A stretch of DNA of 64,000 nt from Lachnospiraceae bacterium (GTDB lineage: Bacteria; Bacillota; Clostridia; Lachnospirales; Lachnospiraceae): contig CABJAM010000007.1 in assembly GCA_902363555.1 (NCBI GenBank), positions 434,001 through 498,000 on the forward strand, in the 5' to 3' direction. A program made the translations under genes and the position numbers. Position 1 is the first letter of the stretch, and every line of letters begins with the position of its first letter. Positions 7,873-15,784 of this stretch are shown in pieces. The notes under the pieces are model-generated. The model worked only from the letters and a program-made list of their open reading frames with translations, made no database searches and had not been told where the DNA came from.

Positions 7873-10269
7873 TTAGCTGTTCAAACGATGTGCACTTTTC
7901 CATTGCAAAACATCCATAAGCGCGCCCTTTAGCATCTCCACTGAAATAGGCTTCGCCAGATGGCCGTTCATCCCGGCCATCCGGGCCTGGCGCACATCCT
8001 CCGCAAAGGCGTCCGCCGTCATGGCTATGATCGGCAGCTCGGCCACTCGCTCCATACCGGAGCTGCGGATTTCCCTGGCGGCGTCGTAGCCGTTCATAAC
8101 GGGCATCTGGATATCCATAAACACGAGATCATAGTAAAGGGGCGGATGATTTTTCACAGCCTCCACCGCCTGTTTTCCATCTCCGGCAATTTCCACCGTC
8201 ACATCCAAAAGCCCCAGCATTTCCGCGGCGATCTGCTGATTAAAGTCATTGTCCTCCACAAGCAGAACCCGAATGCCGGCAAAGGACTCTTTTACGGCCA
8301 ATGACTTTACGCCATCCGCTGCCGGTAAAGTATCACATTTGGCCAGATGGAGCGTCAGTATAAACCGGGAGCCTTTACCATAGTCGCTTTCCACCGCAAT
8401 ATCGCCGCCCATCATGGCCGTCAGATTTTTGACAATGGTCATCCCCAGTCCGGTTCCGGAGACCTTGCTGATCCGGCTGTCATCGGCCCGGCTGAAGGGC
8501 TCGAAAATATGCTCCAGGTATTCCGGCTTCATTCCGATTCCTGTATCCTCAATAATAAAGCGGTAAGTTCCCACATGGAGCTCGTCCTTTTTAATCTCCT
8601 CCACGCAAAAATCGATCCGGCCGCCGTCACCGGTATACTTGGATGCATTCTCAAGAATGTTCAGTAGCACCTGCTTCAGCTTGCGCGGGTCCCCCGATAC
8701 CTGTCGGTGAAGCCCCGGCATAATGGTTACATTTAACGTCTGTTTCCGATTTTCCACAGACAGACGGACCAGCTCCGCCGTCTCATTGACAAGCGCTGAC
8801 AGATCAAATTCGTCCTCCAAAAGCTCTGTCTTGCCGCTCTCGATTTTGCTCACATCCAGAACCTCATTGATCAGCCCAAGAAGATGGGCACCGGAGCTTG
8901 CTATCTTTTTCAGATAATCCTGCTGCTTCTGGCCATCGTCCAGATTGCGCAGCGCCAGCTCCGTCATGCCCACAATAGCATTCATGGGCGTGCGTATATC
9001 GTGGCTCATCTTTGAGAGGAAATCGCTTTTGGCCAGGTTGGCCTTCTCCGCCTTTTCCAGAGCGTCCTCAAGAATAACCTTGGCCCGGCGCTCCTTTTCC
9101 AGATTTTCTTCCTGCTGCTGCCGCTCCTCATCGATATTTCTTGAAAGTGTGATTTCTATAAGATCCTCCGTGTAAGGACTATCCACCCGGACGACCTGAG
9201 TAAAATTCCAGTGATAAACGCCATCCCCGCCAAGATGGGGCACGGTCATCGACACGATACGCTCACCGCTCATAAAGGCATCTGTCAGACTCTGGCGTGA
9301 GTACTTGCGCAAAAATTCTTCCCGGTAATCCGGGTGGACCGTGGAAAGTTCCGACTGTATGAGCGTATCAAAATCCCCCTCATCCTCCGGACGCTTTACC
9401 GGAAAACGTTCGTAGCCCAGCATATGGTAGCTATTCCGGGTCAGATTCACAGCGATAAGCATCTGGTAGGCAGCCCTGGCCGCGGTGGCAAGCTGGCTGG
9501 CTTCCACATTGCGCTGCGTCTCCAGCATATATTCCTCCTGTATATCCCGGAAAACAAGGACGCACCAGCACTGCGCATCCCCAAGGTCCGGGATCCGGGC
9601 TGCGGTAAATTCCACCATATGCCAGGCGCCGCTTTTTGTCATGCGCCGAAGCCTTCGGGATATCTGCGTTTTCCCCGCGCCAAAGCGGCGCAGCATTGCA
9701 TCTCTGGAAAAATAGCTGTTGAAAGTATCCATATCATCGGGATGAAGCACCCGCCTTGCATAATTTTGATTTTCAATGTCAAAATTTCCCTGCTCCGGAA
9801 TCCCGGTCCACATGACATCCTTTTGACAATTCACGTAATAATCCTCGGACAGATTGGCAATAATACATTCGTCAAAAACCGTTACAAGGCTTTTCGCATA
9901 CATTTGCTCGATTTTCCTAAGCCCCTGCTCCTCCTGGAAATCCAGCCTGTGGGGCGTGGCCGTCACTACGACGGCCGGGATCGCGTCATCCCACAGGATC
10001 CGGTCGGCTGTAATATCCACTGTGGTCTTCAGAATGGGATCATAGCAGACAATATGATTGGAAGATTTTCCGTCCAGCGCCTTCAGCGGGCAGTTGGCGC
10101 ACAGCTCCGGCCAGACATCATAACATTTTGCGCCGATGGCAGCCCGCTCCCGCCCGGTGGACGCACAGCGCCGGTTAAAATACAGCAGCGACAGGCTCTC
10201 TTCCTCAATAACATAAATACTTGTTTCGGTCAATGCATCGAGCAGATTGACCAGATTATCTGCAAACAT
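7873..10269 (-). CDS. Hybrid sensor histidine kinase/response regulator
   Basis: The order is an N-terminal PAS-like sensor with a Cys cluster (CYDVWPELCANCPL), two more PAS-like segments, a coiled coil, a HisKA box (SHDIRTPMN, about residue 423), HATPase_c with N box NILENASKY and G boxes, and a C-terminal receiver whose Asp is in FMDIQMP. No membrane segment is apparent, so it is probably cytosolic. The CxxC-bearing N-terminus could bind metal or sense redox. The ATG at 10269 has GGGAGG 8 bases upstream and is preferred to an upstream GTG at 10290. No DNA-binding partner is adjacent, so its output route is unknown. Confidence 0.9.
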   Translation of the reverse strand: MFADNLVNLLDALTETSIYVIEEESLSLLYFNRRCASTGRERAAIGAKCYDVWPELCANCPLKALDGKSSNHIVCYDPILKTTVDITADRILWDDAIPAVVVTATPHRLDFQEEQGLRKIEQMYAKSLVTVFDECIIANLSEDYYVNCQKDVMWTGIPEQGNFDIENQNYARRVLHPDDMDTFNSYFSRDAMLRRFGAGKTQISRRLRRMTKSGAWHMVEFTAARIPDLGDAQCWCVLVFRDIQEEYMLETQRNVEASQLATAARAAYQMLIAVNLTRNSYHMLGYERFPVKRPEDEGDFDTLIQSELSTVHPDYREEFLRKYSRQSLTDAFMSGERIVSMTVPHLGGDGVYHWNFTQVVRVDSPYTEDLIEITLSRNIDEERQQQEENLEKERRAKVILEDALEKAEKANLAKSDFLSKMSHDIRTPMNAIVGMTELALRNLDDGQKQQDYLKKIASSGAHLLGLINEVLDVSKIESGKTELLEDEFDLSALVNETAELVRLSVENRKQTLNVTIMPGLHRQVSGDPRKLKQVLLNILENASKYTGDGGRIDFCVEEIKKDELHVGTYRFIIEDTGIGMKPEYLEHIFEPFSRADDSRISKVSGTGLGMTIVKNLTAMMGGDIAVESDYGKGSRFILTLHLAKCDTLPAADGVKSLAVKESFAGIRVLLVEDNDFNQQIAAEMLGLLDVTVEIAGDGKQAVEAVKNHPPLYYDLVFMDIQMPVMNGYDAAREIRSSGMERVAELPIIAMTADAFAEDVRQARMAGMNGHLAKPISVEMLKGALMDVLQWKSAHRLNS

Positions 10270-10394
10270 GGCTTTCCTCCCTTTACCCACAGGTAATTAC
10301 GTAACGGTTCTAATCGCTCATAAACCTGTTTATCTACATTATACATAGAGCGGGTAAAAATAGGAAGCCTTTTTTCATTTAAAACACGGCCGCT

Positions 10395-11213
10395 TTATTT
10401 CTTTTTTACAGGGAAGCAGACCTCGGTCACCAGTTCCTCCGGATCGGATGTCTGGGCCGGGCTCACATGATAAATACAAAAGGAGCTTCCGTCAAAATCA
10501 TAGCCATTGGCCGCGATCCAGTTGGCCACAGCTTCATTGACCCGTGTAATCTGGTCGTAGCTGCCCTTATAGGTGGCGGAAGCGATCAATGTGGGCTCCA
10601 CCGTTTTAAACCTCACATGCTCCGTATCCTTATATTTGCCGGATACAGACACCTGGATCTCCACATCCACATCGCTCTCCTTAAATCCCTTGTCATGGAA
10701 AATAGCCATGCCATAGCAGGGCAATTCCTGTACCACATTCTGGGAAGCCATCTCCCTGTTCATCAGCTCCCAAAGCATACTCTCGCAGTCATATGCGGGA
10801 ATCACCTGACGTACACTGGCTACATATCTTTCGGGCAGAGTTTTTAACGTAACATAATAATCCATAAGATTACCGTCCTTTCTTAGCCATTTCACAGTAC
10901 TGTCAAGAAGCTGCAGCCGATGGTGGATGTCCTCCAGCCGGTCCATAAGCTCGGACCGTTTAATCTCAAGAAAACGTTCCATCTCTGTTCCGTCATCGTA
11001 CTTATCCAGAATTTCTTTAATGACCGCAAGGCCAAATCCCAGATTTTTTAAGGCCTGTATCATCCCTGCAAGCGGGAGCTGTGCCTCACTGTAATAACGA
11101 TAGCCGGTAAATTCATCCACGTGGCCCGGAGTCAGTATTCCAATCTCATCGTAGTGCCGCAGCATACGGATGCTGATTCTTGACAGCTTTGAAAAATCGC
11201 CGATCTTCAACAT
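10395..11213 (-). CDS. MerR-family regulator with GyrI-like effector domain
   Basis: The MerR winged helix is at residues 1-70 (KIGDFSKLSRISIRMLRHYDEIGIL, split here as one block, then TGYRYYSEAQL). A coiled-coil helix follows, and a GyrI-like ligand domain covers about residues 118-272. The layout matches BmrR-type sensors of lipophilic cations. GAGGTGAC precedes the ATG. Its own promoter has the 19-bp spacer typical of MerR-activated promoters, which suggests autoactivation. No efflux gene is adjacent, so any target is elsewhere or is itself. Confidence 0.88.
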   Translation of the reverse strand: MLKIGDFSKLSRISIRMLRHYDEIGILTPGHVDEFTGYRYYSEAQLPLAGMIQALKNLGFGLAVIKEILDKYDDGTEMERFLEIKRSELMDRLEDIHHRLQLLDSTVKWLRKDGNLMDYYVTLKTLPERYVASVRQVIPAYDCESMLWELMNREMASQNVVQELPCYGMAIFHDKGFKESDVDVEIQVSVSGKYKDTEHVRFKTVEPTLIASATYKGSYDQITRVNEAVANWIAANGYDFDGSSFCIYHVSPAQTSDPEELVTEVCFPVKKK

Positions 11214-11255
11214 TAATAGTCACCTCACACATGTGTTATTTTTGAGCTCATGTTT

Positions 11256-11286
11256 ATTGTAGACTATACCACAATGAGAGAGTCAA
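11256..11286 (-). promoter_or_regulatory. MerR-type promoter with 19-bp spacer
   Basis: On the minus strand a -35 TTGACT (11281-11286) and -10 TACAAT (11256-11261) are separated by 19 bp instead of 17, the hallmark of promoters that MerR proteins activate by DNA distortion. It drives the merR-type gene that starts at 11213. Confidence 0.65.
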
Positions 11287-11306
11287 GCCCCCTTTGCCGG
11301 ATATTT

Positions 11307-12641
11307 TTATTTTTCTTTGGGAATATTCATAAGTATATGTATATTAAAATAGGACCTGTCATAGCTGATCCGAAAAATCCCCTGGTACTTCTCCACCACA
11401 TCCCGTACAGAAGCAATCCCCCGGCTTTCTCCCTTATGCTTTGTGGACATATATTGCCCATCCTTCTCCACAATTGGTTGATCGTATGTATTTTTAATCT
11501 TGATCACAAGCTGGCTTTCCTTCATAAAGGCCCGGACAATAATGCACGGCTCCCCTGTACGCTGGCTCTCACACGCCTGCACGGCATTTTCAAGAATATT
11601 GCCGAAAACAATCCCCATATCCGGATCTGATATTTTCAGATCTCCCGGAAGCTGGGCGTGGATTTCCATGGCAATGCCCCGTCCCGTAGCCATCGCGCGG
11701 TAATAGCGCAGCAAAACGTCCGCTGTATGATTTTCACATACCGGCACATCCGTCTCCGCCAGATATTCCGGCGTGAGCTGCTGGAGGTAATCGCGGATCA
11801 GATCCACGCTGCCTTTTTCTGCAAAGCCATTGATAATTAACAGATGATGCCGCCAATCATGGCGGAGCCTGGCCGTATTTTTGATATTTCCCATCATATG
11901 CTCATAAAGCGACTCCTGCATCTGGAGCTGAGACGCCATCGTCCTGGCCTGCTCGGCGGCGGCAATCCCTTTATAAGCCTGGAGCAGCATCATTAACGTT
12001 ACAAGAAACAAAATATAGGTTGTAAATGACCATAAAATACAGAATAATATATCTTCGCCATTAATATTCACCGGCTTTATCCAGTAATCATTGATGATCT
12101 TCACATAAAATACAAGATATGTGAGCGCCGGGATGATCCAGATGATCCGCCAGAAGGGCAGGCGTACATCCAGCTCTACCACCGGCTTATAAAAACGCAT
12201 CAACAAAATATATAAAAGCGGCATATACAACACAAGGATTCCCACCGATACAAGTGCCTCGGCTACGGTATCCGGCCAGTCCGGCATCCAGGTGGAGACG
12301 ATCACCCTGGAAATCGCCATAATATTTACATAAAGATTCAGCACCACAAGCACTGTAAACAATAGTTCCAGAAAGGTGCCTTTTAAGGTTATACAAAAAA
12401 CCGCCACCCCGACGCAAATCCATAAAAGGATGCCCCAAGTACCGTAATGGCCCAAAAACTGGCCGGGTGTCAGAAAGATAATGGTCACAGCTACTGTCGT
12501 GATAGCCAGGGCGGATACCCACAGGCAGGTCGTCTTTATATCGTACCGGTATCGGCTTTTTAATGGAATAAATACAAAAAACGCCAAAACAATGCAGGTG
12601 ATCCCCACTCTTGCGGCGATACAGATGCCATCCAGGCTCAT
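11307..12641 (-). CDS. GHKL-domain sensor histidine kinase (AgrC-like), orphan
   Basis: Six or seven N-terminal hydrophobic segments (residues about 8-230) are followed by a coiled linker, an H box with RLRHDWRHHL near residue 262, the N box NILENAVQAC near 345, and a G box (GESRGIASV). This is the layout of peptide-sensing kinases of the AgrC/ComD/VirS group. No LytTR response regulator or peptide gene lies beside it, which is unusual for this class. The downstream gene is the MerR regulator; the upstream gene is the XRE-cupin regulator, 13 bp away, so these two may be co-transcribed. Confidence 0.85.
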   Translation of the reverse strand: MSLDGICIAARVGITCIVLAFFVFIPLKSRYRYDIKTTCLWVSALAITTVAVTIIFLTPGQFLGHYGTWGILLWICVGVAVFCITLKGTFLELLFTVLVVLNLYVNIMAISRVIVSTWMPDWPDTVAEALVSVGILVLYMPLLYILLMRFYKPVVELDVRLPFWRIIWIIPALTYLVFYVKIINDYWIKPVNINGEDILFCILWSFTTYILFLVTLMMLLQAYKGIAAAEQARTMASQLQMQESLYEHMMGNIKNTARLRHDWRHHLLIINGFAEKGSVDLIRDYLQQLTPEYLAETDVPVCENHTADVLLRYYRAMATGRGIAMEIHAQLPGDLKISDPDMGIVFGNILENAVQACESQRTGEPCIIVRAFMKESQLVIKIKNTYDQPIVEKDGQYMSTKHKGESRGIASVRDVVEKYQGIFRISYDRSYFNIHILMNIPKEK

Positions 12642-12654
12642 CGTTTTTCCCTCC

Positions 12655-13206
12655 TCAGGGGTTATATAAAATCATGTGCAGGACCGCCATCGTATCCCCG
12701 GTGTTCCGATACGTATGCTGCGTATCTGCCCGGAAACGGATGCTTTCCCCTTTGTTCACCGCAAATGTATGCGCGCCGGCATTGATTTCAACAGATCCCT
12801 CAAATAGTGTTATAAATTCAGTCGTTCCCTTTAAATGGGGCTCGGATTCCCAGTAGCTTCCCCCATCCAGTTCCAGATAATACACCGCAAATCTCCGGTT
12901 TTCATCATCGGGAAACAAAGCATAATTTTTAACCTTTCCGTCATCTTCAAGCAACGGTTCCAGCTCTGTCAGCTTCACAATCTCATATGGACTTTCCGGC
13001 CGCACCGTTAAAGCGTCAAAGGGCACCTTCATTCCGTTGGAAATCTTCCACAAGGTCGAAATCGTCGGGTTCCCCTCGCTCCGCTCGATCTGTGCAAGCA
13101 TACTTTTGCTGACGCCGCTCTGCCTGGAAAGCTCATCCAGACTTAATTTTCTTTCTTCGCGCAGCCGCCGGACGTTTTTGGCAACAATCAAATTCATAGG
13201 GTCCAA
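12655..13206 (-). CDS. XRE-family regulator with C-terminal cupin domain
   Basis: An HTH_3 domain spans residues 6-62 and a cupin domain spans about 110-180 (EPHLKGTTEFITLFEG, then RADTQHTYRN). Such proteins commonly control a neighbouring amino-acid exporter or catabolic gene. The probable start is a TTG at 13206 with GAGGAG 9 bases upstream; the ATG three codons later would leave a spacing of 18. It is divergent from a LysE-type exporter, with a strong dyad between them at 13233-13274. Confidence 0.87.
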   Translation of the reverse strand: MDPMNLIVAKNVRRLREERKLSLDELSRQSGVSKSMLAQIERSEGNPTISTLWKISNGMKVPFDALTVRPESPYEIVKLTELEPLLEDDGKVKNYALFPDDENRRFAVYYLELDGGSYWESEPHLKGTTEFITLFEGSVEINAGAHTFAVNKGESIRFRADTQHTYRNTGDTMAVLHMILYNP

Positions 13207-13232
13207 AAAAATCGCTCCTCTCTATTGACATT

Positions 13233-13274
13233 ATATTGCACATAATGTATTATTATATTGTACATGTGCAATAT
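13233..13274. promoter_or_regulatory. Three-half-site operator between XRE-cupin and LysE genes
   Basis: ATATTGCACAT (13233-13243) is an exact inverted match of ATGTGCAATAT (13264-13274). The latter also pairs with ATATTGTACA (13255-13264), giving a 20-bp palindrome with one mismatch. The spacing and location fit autoregulation and control of the divergent exporter. Confidence 0.65.
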
Positions 13275-13358
13275 ATTAAACATTTTATATTATTATATTA
13301 TTTAAATTGGATTTTGTAAAGAAAAAGGACTGGTAAACTATGTATTCGACCCACAGTT

Positions 13359-13385
13359 ACAGTTCAGATGAACAGAACTGTTACG
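13359..13385. repeat. GTAACAGTTC-family inverted repeat in the lysE leader
   Basis: ACAGTTC (13359-13365) and GAACTGT (13375-13381, followed by TACG) form a hairpin just before the lysE ribosome site. The same GTAACAGTTC word recurs at 15203-15233, 25943, 31890, 59160 and 59549. Confidence 0.45.
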
Positions 13386-13417
13386 ACCACGTCAAAATCA
13401 AGGAGGAACTGCACATA

Positions 13418-13996
13418 ATGAACCTATATGATTTTCTGATCTACTGCTTTATCACAGCCTACACACCCGGCGCCAACAATCTGCTTTCCATGAGCAATGC
13501 CATACGACTGGGCTTTCGCCGCAGTGTCCGATTTAATCTGGGCATCTTGGCCGGCTTCTCCATCATAATGACACTCTGTACCATTTTCAGTGCCACACTA
13601 TATTCCTTCCTGCCCAGAGTAAAGCTTGTCATGCAGTTTCTGGGCGCAGCCTATATGCTTTATCTGGCCTGGAAGGTTTACAAAAGCTCCGCCGATCTTA
13701 CCGCCGGGGCGGGGAAAGAGGCCAGCTTCATTTCGGGAATGCTGCTGCAATTTGCCAACCCCAAAATCTACATTTACGCCATCACAGCCATGTCACTGTA
13801 TATTTTACCCGTATACGAGACACCGGCGGCGCTGGCTGTATTTACTGTGGTGCTGTCACTCATCGGCGCCTCCGGGTCCTTCGTGTGGGCGCTGTTTGGA
13901 GCCGCGTTTTGCAGATTCTTTTCACGGCACACGAAAATAGTCAACCTGGTTATGGCACTTTTGCTTGTGTACTGCGCGGTTTCATTATTTTTGTAG
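13418..13996 (+). CDS. LysE-family amino-acid exporter
   Basis: The 192-residue membrane protein has about six hydrophobic segments and the family's N-terminal TPGANNLLSM motif. The family exports amino acids or small metabolites through the cytoplasmic membrane. I start it at 13418, where AGGAGG (13401-13406) lies upstream. A longer frame from 13340 runs through a GTAACAGTTC hairpin and is unlikely. It is divergent from the XRE-cupin regulator, which probably represses it through the dyad at 13233-13274. Confidence 0.88.
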   Translation: MNLYDFLIYCFITAYTPGANNLLSMSNAIRLGFRRSVRFNLGILAGFSIIMTLCTIFSATLYSFLPRVKLVMQFLGAAYMLYLAWKVYKSSADLTAGAGKEASFISGMLLQFANPKIYIYAITAMSLYILPVYETPAALAVFTVVLSLIGASGSFVWALFGAAFCRFFSRHTKIVNLVMALLLVYCAVSLFL

Positions 13997-14035
13997 AAAT
14001 AATTTACGGTTGGGATTCTCGCTGATGCATGAACT

Positions 14036-14107
14036 GGTCATTGATTTCCTTCGGAAGTTCCTGAGTAAATGTGCGGGCAGTCCACGATTTCCTTTGGAAA
14101 TCCCTGA
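14036..14107. repeat. Two reverse-orientation copies of the 29-bp palindromic repeat
   Basis: Copies lie at 14036-14064 and 14079-14107, the same family as 1-84 in the opposite orientation. The 14-bp spacer differs from the 26-bp spacer at the window start. They fill the gap between convergent lysE and the SPL-like gene. Confidence 0.65.
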
Positions 14108-14112
14108 CAAAT

Positions 14113-15111
14113 TCAGCTAAAATATAAGATGGGAACGTCTCCGAGAATACGGGCGATTTCATCACGCAGCCAGGCTTCCGCCACTGCGCGCTGCTCCGTG
14201 CGGTAGCAGTAGCGTCCTCTGCCGCGGCCGGTCATCAATTCCCGGTCATATAAATCGGGATTGTCCGGAAAAGCCTCACCGTTAATGGCCCTGTGGACAT
14301 AAGAATAAGTCATAAGAATGACCTCCAGAAACATCTGCTTTTTCATTTTTTCCGTAAGGCCATCCCGTAGCTGCTCCAAAAGCTCTGTGTAAAGTGCTTT
14401 CCAGTTTTCGGTCAATATGACCGGCGCGATGAGCAGCCCGCAGGGGTAACCAGCCTCACACATTTCATTGACCGCAGTGATCCTGCGCGCCAGGCTGGAG
14501 GTTCCCAGCTCGATCTGTTGTATGATCGGCTGTGGATTGACACTCATACGAAAAATGACCTTCCCCCTGTGGTCCAGGTCCAGCAACGGCTCCACCATAT
14601 GGAATTTGGATGGAAATGTCAGGCAGCCATAGCCCTCCCGCGCAAAACGGGGAATCGTATACAGCAGATTCCCGGTGATCGTATTTTCCAGCACAAGGTC
14701 GCTGTTGCTGCCGATTTCAAAGCACAGCGGCGTCTCACTTTTATTGCCGCGCTTTATGATCCGGTCCAACATCTGCTCCCGGTTCACAAACAGACGAAGA
14801 TAGGCACATTTGTTATAGTTGCATACGAGATAGCAATACAGGCACATGGCCGTACAGCCCGAGGATGTATAGGGCACCAGATAATCCGACACCTTATGAT
14901 TTTCCACATATTTATGGGTCTTTCGGGTGCCGATGATGAGATTTCGTTTCATTTGGGCAAATTCTGAATTGGGCTTTTCCTGCATTTCTTTTATGGAATT
15001 GTGGCTTTCAATGGGTATCCACGGCAGCGCGGCAAATTGTTCTTTAAGCTGCTTTCCAAGCGGATACGTAAGGCTCTCCGGTTCGTAATATACGTCGTCA
15101 AATTTTATCAT
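14113..15111 (-). CDS. Spore photoproduct lyase-like radical SAM protein
   Basis: The protein aligns end to end, from memory, with spore photoproduct lyase. The radical SAM triad is SGCTAMCLYCYL (Cys86, Cys90, Cys93), followed by the conserved Tyr94. SVNPQ and GTSSLARRI blocks and a C-terminal ILYFS match the SPL ending. The position equivalent to the catalytic hydrogen-donor Cys141 of the Bacillus enzyme appears to be Ser135 (in FEIGSNSD). It may therefore be a paralogue with another substrate or a slower repair enzyme. GGAGG lies 9 bases upstream. No splA-like or spore gene is adjacent. Confidence 0.82.
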   Translation of the reverse strand: MIKFDDVYYEPESLTYPLGKQLKEQFAALPWIPIESHNSIKEMQEKPNSEFAQMKRNLIIGTRKTHKYVENHKVSDYLVPYTSSGCTAMCLYCYLVCNYNKCAYLRLFVNREQMLDRIIKRGNKSETPLCFEIGSNSDLVLENTITGNLLYTIPRFAREGYGCLTFPSKFHMVEPLLDLDHRGKVIFRMSVNPQPIIQQIELGTSSLARRITAVNEMCEAGYPCGLLIAPVILTENWKALYTELLEQLRDGLTEKMKKQMFLEVILMTYSYVHRAINGEAFPDNPDLYDRELMTGRGRGRYCYRTEQRAVAEAWLRDEIARILGDVPILYFS

Positions 15112-15202
15112 ATATATTTTCCTCCAAAATGGCGTAGCTTCTGGTCAATAGCACCATTAGTATACGCCATTTCAGAAAAAATATTGCATGCAGCTTGGCT
15201 CA

Positions 15203-15233
15203 GGTAACAGTTCAGCCTGTCTGAACTGTTACC
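15203..15233. repeat. Perfect GTAACAGTTC-family hairpin
   Basis: GGTAACAGTTCAG and CTGAACTGTTACC form a perfect 13-bp stem with a 5-nt loop. It has no T-run. It is the clearest copy of the family in this window. Confidence 0.6.
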
Positions 15234-15304
15234 CGCTCAGAGCATGTCCATGTGTCCATATTAGCTTTGCGCATGTACAAAGGCGCATCTCGCATTCGGT
15301 CCGG

Positions 15305-15658
15305 TCACAGATAACGTTTAGCTAATTTATCCGCGCCAGCCAGATATCCATTCACCGTACGGTAATACTGAACATGCGCGCACACAGCCTGCGCCGCCTT
15401 TTGCTGCTGTTCTCTGCCATAGTCCTGGCCAATCCGCTCTAGAAAATATTCTGTTGCAAAAAGACTTATCGTGCGCTTGTATACACGTCCGTCCAGCATA
15501 CAGCCCAGTGCATTAATATAATCACCGGCAGAACCGGGATGCATATTAGTTCTTTGATGTACCTCCGCTTTGCCGTCCTGCCGGGTCAGGTCGCCCCGGT
15601 ATACACGGATACCCACATCATATGTACAGCGAATCATTTCATTTGTAATAACAGCCAT
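15305..15658 (-). CDS. Hypothetical protein, 117 aa
   Basis: GGAGG lies 5 bases before the ATG at 15658, which decides the start. The sequence has a mid-region HPGSAGDYINALGCMLDG followed by FATEYFLERIGQDYG and HVQYYR. I have a memory of similar segments as N-terminal modules of HNH or McrA-like proteins, here without a nuclease domain, but I cannot confirm it. It is soluble and moderately basic. It lies downstream of the M20 amidohydrolase with a 40-bp tandem duplication between them. Confidence 0.6.
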   Translation of the reverse strand: MAVITNEMIRCTYDVGIRVYRGDLTRQDGKAEVHQRTNMHPGSAGDYINALGCMLDGRVYKRTISLFATEYFLERIGQDYGREQQQKAAQAVCAHVQYYRTVNGYLAGADKLAKRYL

Positions 15659-15704
15659 ATTACCCTCCAACCTTTTTTATTTTATTAGCAAGCTATTATC
15701 AAAT

Positions 15705-15784
15705 GTGGCTGCATCGGCTCATTCACCGTTCCGCCAACCGCCGCGTGGCTGCATCAGCTCATTTAGTGCGCCGCCAGCCACCGC
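15705..15784. repeat. 40-bp tandem duplication of the amidohydrolase 3' end
   Basis: Units at 15705-15744 and 15745-15784 both begin GTGGCTGCATC. The right unit encodes the C-terminal residues and stop of the M20 gene; the left unit is a diverged extra copy just past the stop. Compare the similar pattern at 21800-22008. Confidence 0.6.
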
